DNA from: Actinoplanes cyaneus
GTDB taxonomy: Bacteria; Actinomycetota; Actinomycetes; Mycobacteriales; Micromonosporaceae
DNA: 64,000 nucleotides
Assembly: GCF_016862095.1 (NCBI RefSeq)
Contig: NZ_BOMH01000041.1
Span: 186,001 to 250,000 of the forward strand
Reading direction: 5' to 3'
Both the position numbers and the translations under genes were made by a program. This document shows, in pieces, positions 50,415-58,877 of this stretch (position 1 is the first letter of the stretch; each line of letters starts with the position of its first letter). The notes under the pieces were generated by a model, which worked only from the letters and a program-made list of their open reading frames with translations, ran no database searches and was not told the origin of the DNA.

Positions 50415-50946
50415 ACGGCAGGGCCGTGCCCGCGCCCACCCGGCGGCCCGGGATCTCGGCGTCGGCGTCCAGGCGTTTCGCGAGCGCCCGCAACCGGCGG
50501 TCGGCCGGCGGCACCGCGATCTCGAAACGGCCCTCCCGGGGTTCCCGCGCCGAGTCGCCGCCCCAGCGGAGCAACCCGTCGCATTGCGCGACGATGTCCC
50601 GCACCACGATCAGCTGGTACGGCAGCAGGCCGTCCCGGGCGCCGGCCGGGTACCACCCCGGACGGATGTCCAGGACGATGCCCGACGCGCCGGTGAGCAG
50701 ATCCCCCGGGTGCAGCGCGTCGATCTCGTAGTGGAACCGGCGTGCCGCGTAGAGCAGGACCGTCGCCGCCGGCCCGGGAAGCAGCGCCACCGAGATGTCG
50801 GTGCCCTGCACTGCGAAGGTCCGCAGGGCTGGACTGGTGGCTGCCGGGGCAGCCTGAGCGGGGTCGGCCTGAGCCGGGGCCGGCAGGCCGGGCACGGCCA
50901 GCACCGCCCCCGCTCCCGCCGAGGCCAGCAGGGTACGTCGCCGCAT
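50359..50946 (-). CDS. Secreted hypothetical protein with Tat-like signal
   Basis: A 195-residue protein. It begins MRRRTLLASAGAGAVLAVPG, a twin-arginine style signal cleaved near AQA-DP. The mature part has RTFAVQGTDISVALLPGP, a conserved YEIDALHPGDLL stretch and GRRVGAGTALPFTPDRVR near the end. No family is recognised. Its ATG overlaps the TGA of the upstream DUF1906 gene by one base (TGATG), indicating translational coupling and a shared job. The 3' end overlaps the XRE gene on the other strand. Confidence 0.65.
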   Translation of the reverse strand: MRRRTLLASAGAGAVLAVPGLPAPAQADPAQAAPAATSPALRTFAVQGTDISVALLPGPAATVLLYAARRFHYEIDALHPGDLLTGASGIVLDIRPGWYPAGARDGLLPYQLIVVRDIVAQCDGLLRWGGDSAREPREGRFEIAVPPADRRLRALAKRLDADAEIPGRRVGAGTALPFTPDRVRRAESIRRGAAG

Positions 50947-53228
50947 CAGAATCCCTTCCGTCGCCGTAGTGACGTCTGCTCCGTCTCGGCCAGCGCGGCC
51001 AGCCGGTCGGCAAAACCGCGGCAGAACTGGCGCACCTGCTCGTCCACCGTCACCGGCCCGGCGACGAGGCCACGGAGCAGCAGGGACCGGGCCGAGGCCA
51101 GCACGGTGTCGCCGGTGTCGGTGAGCATGGTCTGCGCCGCGGTCGCCGCGGCGGTCACGTCGCCGCCGAACCGCCCGCGGTGGAACAGGTTGAACCGGAT
51201 GCCACGATCGGCCGCCCGCAGGTGACCGCCCAGGGTGCCGCCCGCGCGCAACGCCTCGGCGGCGAGATGGGCGTCCACGTCGGCGACCAGACCGGCGAGG
51301 TCCAGGGCCGACCCGATGTCACCGCGGGCCAGCCGTGCCGCGCAGTAGTCGCGGGCCGGGGTGCCCGGCTCGGTGAACCGCCAGCCGCCGTAGAAGGCGA
51401 TCAGGTCGCCGCCCCACCCGGCGACATCCCCGCGCACCGGGTCGCGCAGCCCGGCCAGCGCGGCCGCGCCGAAACGACTCACGTCGACGTCCACCCCGGC
51501 GACCGGATCCCGATAGGTGCGCACGCGAGGCAACCCGGTGCCGTCCACGTAGGCGACGAAAGCCGCGTCCGTGTCACCGCCGACCTTCCGGCTCCGCCAG
51601 TTGTCGTAACGGCCCGCGCGCAGGTACTCCAGGACCCGCTCGCCCGGATCGCCCTGGCCGTGGGCGACCGCGAGTTCGTGCAGCCGGTCGATCCAGTCGA
51701 GGTAGCCGTCGAGGGCCGTGGCGGGGGAACCGAAGGCCGACTCGCCCGGGTCGGCGCCCGTACGCCGGACGCATTTGTCGATCTCCAAGCCGCCGCCACC
51801 GGTGCCGATCCGGATGGTGGAGATCTGGTCGAAGGCCCAGTTGCCCGGCAACGGGTACGTCACGTTGCCGGTCCAGCCCGAGGTGATGCCGCTGACGAAG
51901 CTCCACCGCGGGAACGCCTCGGCGGCCAGCCGGCTGCAGACGTTGCGAGCGCCGTAGACGCCGTGCGCGTAACGACCGCCGCGCTGGCGCAGCCCGGCGT
52001 CGACGCCGAGGAAGTACGGGATGACCCGCTGCGTCACCTCGGTGTCCGTGGCGTCGTAGTCGACGGCGAAGTAGACGACAGCACCCGGGTCGAGATCGTG
52101 ACCCAGTGCCGCGTCGTGAGCCGCGGAAGCGTCCGCGAAGCCCTGGGCCCAGGTGAAGTAGCTCGCCGAGTCCGCGTACGTCTGGAAGATCGGGAACAGG
52201 CTCAAGCCGTTGGCCGCCAGGACCGCCAGCTCCCCCGGCTTGATCTTCTTGTCGAAGTCGCTGCCCTCGACGTTGGTCAGATAACGGCCGATCGTGCGGT
52301 AACCGGCGGCCCGCAGCGTCTGCGCCCGGGCCGTGGTGATCTCGTCGACGGTGTCGGCCGCCGTGCCCGGGCGGGCCTGGTCACCGGTGCTGATCAGCAG
52401 CGACGCCCAGGTCGGGAAGTCGCCCTCGCCGTTCTCGGTGAGTTGGCAGAAAGCCTGGAAAGCGCGGGTGGCGGCGGCCAGCGGGGCGTCGAAGTCAGCG
52501 GTGAAGACGGACCCGGCCGGGTAGTGCGTGAGCGCTGCCGAGAACAGCCGCACCCAGGGCCCGGACGAGCCGGCCCGGATCAGCCCGGACGCCCGGACCG
52601 CGGCCTGGGTCAGGGGGCCGAAGTTGCCGTTCGCCTGCGCGTCGGTCAGGCCGCCCTCGTACTGCACGGCGAAGACGAGAGCCGTGAGGAACTGGCGCGA
52701 ACGCAGACCGTCGCAGGCCAGCACGGAGAACGCCGACCGGTTCAGGTAGCGCCCGTTCAGCCACTGCTGGGCGGCACGCAGCGGCGCGGAGCCACCGGCC
52801 GCCAGGGTGTGACCGTCCCCGGAGAGCAGGGCCTTGCAGACCTTCGGGATGACGGTCCCGTCGATGCGCCCGGCGAGGCCCGCGTCGGTCATCAGAGCCG
52901 CCACCGCGCCGGCCGTCGCCGTCCCGAAGACACCGGTGAGAGGGATCGAGGCATAGCCTTTGCAGACCACACCACCCTGGACGATCCGCACCAGATTCTG
53001 GTTGGTCTCGCCGGGGCCGATCGGCCCGTGCGCCGTGAGCGCCGCCAGCGTGGCCGGGCCGAAGTTGTCGGCGAGCGCCGTTATCCCCACCTCGTGCTGC
53101 AACCCCCGGATCAGCGCGAACATGGTCTGCTGACCCGCGATGCCGTCCTCGGCGATCCGGGTGTAGCCCGGGACCGCGGCATAGGTCGCGTTGACCCATT
53201 GCTGCACTGCCAGCACACCGGCATCCAT
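50946..53228 (-). CDS. DUF1906 glycoside-hydrolase-like protein with N-terminal peptidoglycan-binding-like repeats
   Basis: A 760-residue protein. Residues 1-270 contain three helical repeats resembling peptidoglycan-binding modules (VQQWVNATY, EDGIAGQQTMFALIRGLQ, QQWLNGRYL). Residues about 300-510 match the Rv2525c-like DUF1906 barrel (AAGYRTIGRYLTNV, VVYFAVDYDATDTE, YGARNVCSRLA, WAFDQIS). The last roughly 240 residues are a helical domain with no recognised relatives. There is no signal peptide, which is odd for a protein with wall-binding modules. The start has GGGGCGAG upstream. It is coupled to the secreted protein gene downstream. Its substrate is unknown, and Rv2525c-like domains have been proposed to act on cell-wall glycans. 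Confidence 0.75.
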   Translation of the reverse strand: MDAGVLAVQQWVNATYAAVPGYTRIAEDGIAGQQTMFALIRGLQHEVGITALADNFGPATLAALTAHGPIGPGETNQNLVRIVQGGVVCKGYASIPLTGVFGTATAGAVAALMTDAGLAGRIDGTVIPKVCKALLSGDGHTLAAGGSAPLRAAQQWLNGRYLNRSAFSVLACDGLRSRQFLTALVFAVQYEGGLTDAQANGNFGPLTQAAVRASGLIRAGSSGPWVRLFSAALTHYPAGSVFTADFDAPLAAATRAFQAFCQLTENGEGDFPTWASLLISTGDQARPGTAADTVDEITTARAQTLRAAGYRTIGRYLTNVEGSDFDKKIKPGELAVLAANGLSLFPIFQTYADSASYFTWAQGFADASAAHDAALGHDLDPGAVVYFAVDYDATDTEVTQRVIPYFLGVDAGLRQRGGRYAHGVYGARNVCSRLAAEAFPRWSFVSGITSGWTGNVTYPLPGNWAFDQISTIRIGTGGGGLEIDKCVRRTGADPGESAFGSPATALDGYLDWIDRLHELAVAHGQGDPGERVLEYLRAGRYDNWRSRKVGGDTDAAFVAYVDGTGLPRVRTYRDPVAGVDVDVSRFGAAALAGLRDPVRGDVAGWGGDLIAFYGGWRFTEPGTPARDYCAARLARGDIGSALDLAGLVADVDAHLAAEALRAGGTLGGHLRAADRGIRFNLFHRGRFGGDVTAAATAAQTMLTDTGDTVLASARSLLLRGLVAGPVTVDEQVRQFCRGFADRLAALAETEQTSLRRRKGF

Positions 53229-53346
53229 CAGCGTCTCGCCCCCATGACCGCGGATTTACGGAGATCACTGCACGGTCGGGCGAAACCATACCGGCTGACG
53301 CGAAATCGGTCACGCCCCCTCTCCACCGGCTCCCTCGGACATGCCG

Positions 53347-53618
53347 TCAGCCGAGTCTCCGGCCGCACCCCGGCGCGGGCCCGGCCAGCCGGGCGACGTC
53401 GGTCACCAGGGCCACGACCCGGCGGACGGCCGGCTGCGGGTTCACCAGCCGCAGTCACAGAAGCAGACCTGGTCGACGTCGACCACGATCACGGTCGTGT
53501 CCGGCCGGCCGACCCCGCGATGCACGGCTTGGCGTAGGTCGTCAGCGGTGGCCATGTCGAGTTCGCCATCGACGTACATACGAACGGCGCCGGTGTCCGC
53601 GCTGACGGTGATGGTCAC
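53347..53618 (-). pseudogene. Decayed STAS (anti-anti-sigma) gene with internal deletion and frameshift
   Basis: The GTG at 53618 overlaps the stop of the upstream GAF gene (GTGA). The frame reads ITVSADTGAVRMYVDGELD through VIVVDVDQVCFCDCG, a good STAS N-terminal half, then stops at 53442-53444. In another frame the sequence continues LVNPQPAVRRVVALVTDVARL to a stop at 53347-53349, a typical STAS C-terminus. The middle part (usually about 25 residues around the phosphorylated Ser and helix) is missing. The gene has therefore lost a segment and its frame. A truncated but expressed protein is the alternative. Confidence 0.65.
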
Positions 53619-54454
53619 CTTTTGCCGGAGCGGTGGACGTAGGCGTCGAGGCCGCCGAGTTCTTCGCTGGCGATGAACACCGATCGGACGTTGAGGATGG
53701 CCTCCTCGACGTGGGTGGTGCAGCCCCAGGCCGAATCGCCCCACGAGTCGGCGATCTTGATCTCGGCGGGTTCTGTGCAGTCGGTGGTGCCGCCGAGCTG
53801 GCAGTGCTCAGGGTGCGGCGTGGTGGCCTGTACGGCAGCCGCGGCTCGCATCTGGGCGGCGAGCTCGGCCGCGGCGGCGGCGCGTTGCTCGGCATCGTCG
53901 CGCAACTGGCGTTCCGCGCGTACCGCCTTGATGGTGGCCAGGCGCAGCTCCAGGTGCTGCGCGACCTGGTCGGCGAGATGGCCGAGCACGGTCGTCTGCG
54001 TCTCGGTCAACTCCCGGGGCATGGCGTCGATCGCGGTGACGGTGCCGAGGTGGTGCCCGTCGGCGGTGACGATCGGGGCGGCGGCGTAGAACCGCAGTCC
54101 CAGCTCGCCACGGACCAGAGGATGGTCGAGGGTGCGCGGGTCCGTGACCGCGTCGTTGACCACGTAGGAGCCTTCGGCGCAGAACGCCGACGCGCAGAGT
54201 CCCGGTTCGGTGCCGACCTGCGCGACGCCATCCAGGCCCTTGGCCGCGGCGAACCAGACCCGGTCGGCGTCGACGATGCTGACCGTGGCGATCGGCGTGC
54301 CGCACACCGCTGCGGCGGCCACCGCGATGGTGTCGAACTGGCCGTCGGCAGGGGCGTCCAGGATCTCGTAACGGCGCACCGCAGCCAGCCGGGCGGGGTC
54401 GGTGAGGGCGGTTCTGTCAGCGGTGATCGACACGGTGTAGTGCTCGCTTCTCAT
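53615..54454 (-). CDS. GAF-domain protein with C-terminal Cys-containing tail
   Basis: A 279-residue cytoplasmic protein. Residues about 25-165 form a GAF domain of the type found before histidine kinases (RRYEILDAPADGQFDTIAVAA, SIVDADRVWFAAAKGL, GLRFYAAAPIVTADGHHLGTV). A coiled-coil segment follows (LRDDAEQRAAAAAELAAQM). The last roughly 60 residues contain spaced cysteines (HCQLGGTTDC, SAWGCTTH) and acidic patches not recognised elsewhere. No output domain is present, so it probably signals through a partner such as the STAS protein, with which it overlaps. Its ATG overlaps the stop of the recombinase remnant (ATGA). Confidence 0.75.
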   Translation of the reverse strand: MRSEHYTVSITADRTALTDPARLAAVRRYEILDAPADGQFDTIAVAAAAVCGTPIATVSIVDADRVWFAAAKGLDGVAQVGTEPGLCASAFCAEGSYVVNDAVTDPRTLDHPLVRGELGLRFYAAAPIVTADGHHLGTVTAIDAMPRELTETQTTVLGHLADQVAQHLELRLATIKAVRAERQLRDDAEQRAAAAAELAAQMRAAAAVQATTPHPEHCQLGGTTDCTEPAEIKIADSWGDSAWGCTTHVEEAILNVRSVFIASEELGGLDAYVHRSGKR

Positions 54455-54633
54455 GGGGTGTTCAGGCCGGGGTTTCGTGCGCGGCCTTTGAGTATGCCCT
54501 TGCCCTTGGCGATAGCCATGCCTTCGCGGGTGCGCAGGCGCAGCAGGTCGACCTCGAACTCGGCGAAGGTGGCCAGGATGGTGAAGAATCCGGTTGACGT
54601 TGCCGTCGACCGGTCCTGAGCTGAACGAAAGGC
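54451..54633 (-). pseudogene. Serine recombinase (resolvase/invertase) fragment
   Basis: This open stretch of 60 codons reads FRSAQDRSTATSTGFFTILATFAEFEVDLLRLRTREGMAIAKGKG and ends after about 15 further residues. These are the last strands and the long E-helix of a Tn3/Hin-type catalytic domain. The N-terminal two-thirds with the nucleophilic Ser and the C-terminal DNA-binding helix-turn-helix are both absent; a TGA at 54634-54636 closes the frame upstream. It is a remnant of a mobile element. No terminal repeats or transposase were found nearby. Confidence 0.75.
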
Positions 54634-54731
54634 TCAGCCCGGCGGTGACGCGGCGAGGCCGGGGCGAACCGGCTGATTCCGGGCAGCGGCCAAGGATCTC
54701 GCGGAGCTGTTCGGTGCCGCGGGAGGTGGCT

Positions 54732-55631
54732 CTAATAGCGATCCCGGCGTACCACATGCGCCTCGATCAGGTCGTGGAACGCCCGCACGGCCGGGCTCGG
54801 CGCGGGGCCGCCGAGGCTGACAGCGGCCAGGGTCCACGACGCGGCGGGCGGGTCCAGGTCGACCGTGGCGACGCGACGGCCGTCCTCGGCGGCCAGCGGC
54901 GGCACCAGGGCCAGGCCGATACCGGACTCGACGTAGCCCGGAATGGTGGTGATGTCGCTGACCTCGACGGCGATGGTGCGGGTGATGCCGGCCCGGCGGA
55001 AGTCGTGGTCGGTGCGGATGCGGTTGCAGAAACCGGGTGGAAGGTCGATGAACGGTTCGCCGGCCAATGCGGCCCGGCTCACCGTGGCCCGCTCGGCCAG
55101 CGGATGACCGGCCGGGACGAGCACGCGCGGCTGGAACTCGGCAATCACGTCCACGTGCAGGTCGGGCACGCTCACGGCCTGCAGGGCGACCAGCGCGACA
55201 TCGAGTTCGCGGGCGCGCAGGTCGGCAAGGAGCCCGTCGCTGCCACCGGCAGCCATGCTCAGGCTCAGCCGCACGCCGGGGTGGCGGCTGCGGAAGTCGC
55301 TCGCCAACCCGGGCAGGTCGACGACAGTGAGGCTGGAGAGCGTGCCGACACGCAGCCTGCCGGTCAGCCCCTCGCGCAGACCGACGACCGCGGCGCGGGC
55401 CCGGTCGAGGGCGTCGAGTGCCCGGCGGGCCTCGGGCAGCAGCGCCTCGCCGGCCTCGGTGAGCGCGACCTTGCTGGTGCTGCGCTCGAACAGGGGCGCG
55501 CCGAGGTGCCGCTCGAGCGCCCGGATGCTCGCTGAGACCGTCGACTGGACGGCATGGGCGCGCTGGGCGGCGCGAGTGAAGTTGAGTTCCTCGGCGACGG
55601 CCACGAAGTACTGCAGTTGACGCTGTTCCAC
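54732..55631 (-). CDS. LysR-family transcriptional regulator
   Basis: A 299-residue regulator. The N-terminal winged helix begins MEQRQLQYFVAVAEELNFTRAAQRAHAVQSTVSASIRALERHLG, the canonical LysR sequence. A helical linker and periplasmic-binding-like effector domain (about 90-295) follow. It is divergent from the NAD(P)-binding gene 116 bp away, which is the usual sign of its target. A TTCG-N7-CGAA palindrome lies between them. The effector is unknown. Confidence 0.92.
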   Translation of the reverse strand: MEQRQLQYFVAVAEELNFTRAAQRAHAVQSTVSASIRALERHLGAPLFERSTSKVALTEAGEALLPEARRALDALDRARAAVVGLREGLTGRLRVGTLSSLTVVDLPGLASDFRSRHPGVRLSLSMAAGGSDGLLADLRARELDVALVALQAVSVPDLHVDVIAEFQPRVLVPAGHPLAERATVSRAALAGEPFIDLPPGFCNRIRTDHDFRRAGITRTIAVEVSDITTIPGYVESGIGLALVPPLAAEDGRRVATVDLDPPAASWTLAAVSLGGPAPSPAVRAFHDLIEAHVVRRDRY

Positions 55632-55675
55632 CCGCCGATGCTAATCGGTCAGGGCGATAAAGGGCATCGAGACTA

Positions 55676-55690
55676 TTCGTTGGTAGCGAA
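55676..55690. promoter_or_regulatory. Candidate LysR-type binding site
   Basis: TTCGTTGGTAGCGAA is an interrupted palindrome (TTCG-N7-CGAA), 45 bp before the LysR start and 57 bp before the divergent target gene. It has the T-N11-A-like geometry of LysR operators. Confidence 0.45.
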
Positions 55691-55747
55691 CGTCGCACCA
55701 CGGCAGTCTTGGCGCGACATCCGATCCCGAACGAGGAGCTCGTCACC

Positions 55748-56629
55748 ATGAAGGTCTTTCTGACCGGCGCCACCGGCCACATCGGCTCGGCGGTCCTGCC
55801 CGCCCTGATCTCCGCCGGCCACTCCGTCACGGCGCTGGTGCGATCGGAGGAGAAGGCGGCCGCCGTGCGCGCTGCCGGCGGCGAGGCCGTCGTCGGCGAC
55901 ATTCAAAACCTCGATCTCGTACGCCGTCTGGCCGCCGGCACCGAGGCAGTGATCGCCACCGCATCGCCGGGTGACGCGACCAGCAGCTCGGTCGAGACCG
56001 CGTTCGCCGAAGCCGTCCTCGACGGCTTGCGGCCGGGCGCCACCTTCCTGCGCACCGGCGGTGTCTGGGTGCACGGCTCCGCCCCGGACATCACCGAGAC
56101 GACCCCGCGGAACGCGCCGGCTCTGGTGGCGTGGCGCGAGAAGCTGGACCTGCACGTCCTGGCCGCACCGGGGATCCGGTCGGTCCTCATCGAGCCGGGC
56201 ACCGTCTACGGCAACGGCATCGGCATCCCCACCGTGGTGTTCGCGGGCGAGCAGGCCGGCGATCCGGCCGCGCTGCGCCTGGTCGGTCCCGGCACCCAGC
56301 ACTGGACCAGCGTGCACGTCGACGACCTGGCGGAGCTGTACGTGGCAGCGCTCGAGCAGGCCGGGAGCGGCTCGGTGTTTCTCGGCGTGAGCGGCGACAA
56401 CCCCACAGCCCGCGAGCTCGGCGAGGCCGCGTCGCGCCGCCTGGGCCTCGACGGCCGCGTGGTGCCCGAGGACGCCGCCGCGCTGGTCGAACGGCTCGGC
56501 GGTTTCGGCGAGGCCCTGCTGCTCGACCAGCAGGCCACCGGCGAGAAGGCGCGCCGTGAGCTCGGCTGGAAGCCGTCGCGCCGGTCGCTGCTCCAGGAGA
56601 TCGCCGACGGCGCCTACGACCCGGCCTGA
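55748..56629 (+). CDS. NAD(P)-binding epimerase-like oxidoreductase (atypical SDR)
   Basis: A 293-residue Rossmann protein from the ATG at 55748 (GAGGAG upstream; an earlier in-frame GTG is less likely). The N-terminus MKVFLTGATGHIGSAVLPALISAGH is the glycine-rich NAD(P) motif of extended or atypical SDRs. The middle has HWTSVHVDDLAELYVAALE and the end GWKPSRRSLLQEI, as in dihydroflavonol reductase/NmrA-like proteins. The usual YxxxK is not clearly conserved. It is probably the regulatory target of the divergent LysR protein. The substrate is unknown. Confidence 0.85.
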   Translation: MKVFLTGATGHIGSAVLPALISAGHSVTALVRSEEKAAAVRAAGGEAVVGDIQNLDLVRRLAAGTEAVIATASPGDATSSSVETAFAEAVLDGLRPGATFLRTGGVWVHGSAPDITETTPRNAPALVAWREKLDLHVLAAPGIRSVLIEPGTVYGNGIGIPTVVFAGEQAGDPAALRLVGPGTQHWTSVHVDDLAELYVAALEQAGSGSVFLGVSGDNPTARELGEAASRRLGLDGRVVPEDAAALVERLGGFGEALLLDQQATGEKARRELGWKPSRRSLLQEIADGAYDPA

Positions 56630-56651
56630 CCGCGGCGGACCGCACCGCTCC

Positions 56652-57110
56652 CTAGGTGGCGTACGGCCCGAGCACCGGCATGTCGTCCACCCGGGACCCG
56701 GGCTGCCACGGCCAGCGCTGGTACCGGTCCGGCCACACGATCTGGATCGCCTCCATCGCGGGCTCGGCGCCGGCGTAGAACTGCGCGGCAACGGGCAGGT
56801 GGCGATCCGGCTCGGTCACCGCGACGAATCGGACGCGGTGCCCCTCGATGACATCGTCGGCGTACCGGCCCGCCACGCAGGTACGCCGGCCGGCGACGAC
56901 CTCCCCGGCAACGGTGTGCAGGACCGGCTGCGCGATGTCCGGAGGCAGACCGAACATCACCAGCTCAGGATGCCCGTGACCGGTCAGGCCGACCGTGTAC
57001 CAGCACGTCTCGAGAGGGGTCGGTTGTGGCACGAACGCGAGGTACACGCCGGAACGCTCGATGGCCTCGCCGATCCGGCGCAGTTCGGTGTCCCGGTGTC
57101 CGGCTGTCAT
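56652..57110 (-). CDS. DUF4262 protein
   Basis: A 152-residue soluble protein from the ATG at 57110, with GGAGGG upstream. It contains FVPQPTPLETCWYTVGLTGHGHPELVMFGLPPDIAQPVLHTVA and a conserved acidic end. This is the YTVGL...HPEL pattern of DUF4262, widespread in actinobacteria and of unknown function. It converges with the epimerase-like gene and is not obviously in an operon. Confidence 0.75.
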   Translation of the reverse strand: MTAGHRDTELRRIGEAIERSGVYLAFVPQPTPLETCWYTVGLTGHGHPELVMFGLPPDIAQPVLHTVAGEVVAGRRTCVAGRYADDVIEGHRVRFVAVTEPDRHLPVAAQFYAGAEPAMEAIQIVWPDRYQRWPWQPGSRVDDMPVLGPYAT

Positions 57111-57230
57111 CCGGCTCGCCCTCCGTCGTCGCCGGCCCCGGCATCGCTGCCGCACCGGGGCGTTGCTCGCCCGATACCCGCGACGCGTCCGCCCACACCC
57201 GGGCGCCCGCTTCCACGGCGGGTTCTCCGC

Positions 57231-57260
57231 GTGCCCCTGGCTGACCTCAGCCAGGGGCAC
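57231..57260 (-). terminator. 14-bp perfect hairpin after the aldo/keto reductase gene
   Basis: GTGCCCCTGGCTGA (57231-57244) pairs perfectly with TCAGCCAGGGGCAC (57247-57260); in practice the innermost pairs open as the loop. It starts eight bp after the stop codon of the leftward gene. Confidence 0.85.
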
Positions 57261-57267
57261 GACGTCC

Positions 57268-58113
57268 CTACGGAAGGAGGGCGAGGTCCTCGGCGGTCAG
57301 CTCCAGCGAGTCGGCGGCGGCCGAGTCGGTGATGGTCTCCGGACGGCTCGAGCCGGGGATCGGGATCGACACCGGCGACTTGGCCAGGTGCCAGGCCAGG
57401 CAGACGCGCTGCGGGCTCACCCCGTACTTCTGTGCGACCTGGGCGAACGCGCCGCCCAGGGAACCGGCCGCGCTGATGCCGCCGAGCGGCGACCAGGGCA
57501 GGAACGCGATGCCCAGCTCGGTACAGAGCTCCAGCTCCGGTTCGGAGGACCGGAACTCCGGCGAGAACTGGTTCTGCACCGAGACGAGCCGTCCGCCCAG
57601 GATCTCCTGCGCCTCGCGGATCTGCTGCGGGTTCGCGTTGGAGATGCCGGCCATCCGGATCTTCCCGGCGTCGAGCAGGTCCCGGATCGCGCCGATCGAG
57701 TCGGCGTACGGCGTCTTCGGGTCCGGCCGGTGGAACTGGTAGAGACCGATGGCGTCGACGCCCAGCCGCTTCAGGGACTCCTCGCAGGCCCGCTTGAGGT
57801 AGTCGGGTGATCCGTCGAGGGTCCAGCTCCCGTCGCCCGGCCGCAGGTGACCGCCCTTGGTGGCGACCAGCACGCCGGACGTGTCCCCGCCGTAACCGGC
57901 CAGCGCCCGCGCGATCAGCGTCTCGTTGTGACCGACCTCGTCCGCCCCGATGTGGTACGCGTCCGCGGTGTCGATCAGGGTGATCCCGGCGTCCAGGGCG
58001 GCGTGAACGGTCCGGATCGACCGGGCCTCGTCCGGTCGACCCTCGATGGACATCGGCATGCCGCCGAGCCCGATCGCACTGACCCGCACGTCACCGATGG
58101 AACGACTCTGCAT
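57268..58113 (-). CDS. Aldo/keto reductase
   Basis: A 281-residue NADPH-dependent oxidoreductase of the AKR TIM-barrel family. The catalytic Tyr is in DTADAYHIG and the Lys in VATKGGH; the His of the tetrad is in LYQFHRPDP. GISNANPQQI and IPIPGSSRPE are the usual cofactor-loop motifs. GGAGGAAACC before the ATG supports the start. It is monocistronic with its own terminator. Substrates are probably small aldehydes or ketones; none can be named. Confidence 0.92.
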   Translation of the reverse strand: MQSRSIGDVRVSAIGLGGMPMSIEGRPDEARSIRTVHAALDAGITLIDTADAYHIGADEVGHNETLIARALAGYGGDTSGVLVATKGGHLRPGDGSWTLDGSPDYLKRACEESLKRLGVDAIGLYQFHRPDPKTPYADSIGAIRDLLDAGKIRMAGISNANPQQIREAQEILGGRLVSVQNQFSPEFRSSEPELELCTELGIAFLPWSPLGGISAAGSLGGAFAQVAQKYGVSPQRVCLAWHLAKSPVSIPIPGSSRPETITDSAAADSLELTAEDLALLP

Positions 58114-58223
58114 GATGGTTTCCTCCCGGAGATGTGGCGCTTTCCTCCTCTGGTATGCCCGATCCAGCGCCGTCGAACATCCCGCGGCCCGCTCGTGAGC
58201 AGTGACACGCCCGGGCCCGCCGC

Positions 58224-58796
58224 TCAGTCGCCCGGGACCGGGCGAGCCCGGTCGAGGGCAGCCAGGAAGCGGAAGAAGTGCGGGTCGAAACGGCCCGGAT
58301 CAGCCGCCGCCAGCTCGTCGCGGGTCCACCAGCGGACCGCGTGGAACTCGCCCGTGTCCGGACGCAGGTTCTCGTCGCCGGTGCACGCCAGGACGTACCA
58401 GAGGCTGACGTCCGTGTGGCCGTGGTCCTGCCCGACCGTACGCGTGACGGTCAGGAAGATCGGCGACCGTGACAGGCCCGCATCGCCCAGACCGAGCTCT
58501 TCCTCGATCTCCCGCCGCGCGGTGTGCGCGGGGTCCTCGTCGATCTCGACGTGACCGCCTGGCGGCAGCCACAATCCGGCGTTGACATGGTCGACGAGCA
58601 GGATCCGCCCGTCCGCGGCGACCGGCACCACGTACGACACCAGGTGCTGGGATGGGGACGCGGGCTTGACCCGGCGGAACACGTCGTCCGTGCCGGCCAG
58701 CCAGGCCAGCGCCGACGCGCGATGGGCGGCGCCGAGCTCGTCGGCCGGGGAGAGGCGGGACACCAGGTCATGGACGACCGCAACGGACTCACGCAT
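58224..58796 (-). CDS. Nudix hydrolase
   Basis: A 190-residue protein with a complete Nudix box: GGHVEIDEDPAHTARREIEEELGL has the G-x5-E-x7-REUxEExGU spacing. The catalytic fold occupies about residues 50-175. An N-terminal helical extension of about 45 residues precedes it, common in actinobacterial Nudix proteins of unknown substrate. It hydrolyses some nucleoside-diphosphate-linked compound. Its context (AKR upstream, YCII-like gene downstream of the opposite end) gives no clue. Confidence 0.9.
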   Translation of the reverse strand: MRESVAVVHDLVSRLSPADELGAAHRASALAWLAGTDDVFRRVKPASPSQHLVSYVVPVAADGRILLVDHVNAGLWLPPGGHVEIDEDPAHTARREIEEELGLGDAGLSRSPIFLTVTRTVGQDHGHTDVSLWYVLACTGDENLRPDTGEFHAVRWWTRDELAAADPGRFDPHFFRFLAALDRARPVPGD

Positions 58797-58877
58797 CCGG
58801 GAATGCTGTCACGAGCCCCGCGGACTCCGCGGGAAGCCACGGGGTGACCACGATGAGCGACCTGCCGGTTCGCGAGG

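Noticed and set aside
51180..53537. A 785-codon plus-strand frame opposite the DUF1906 gene
   Set aside because: Shadow of the DUF1906 frame, without any domain signature.
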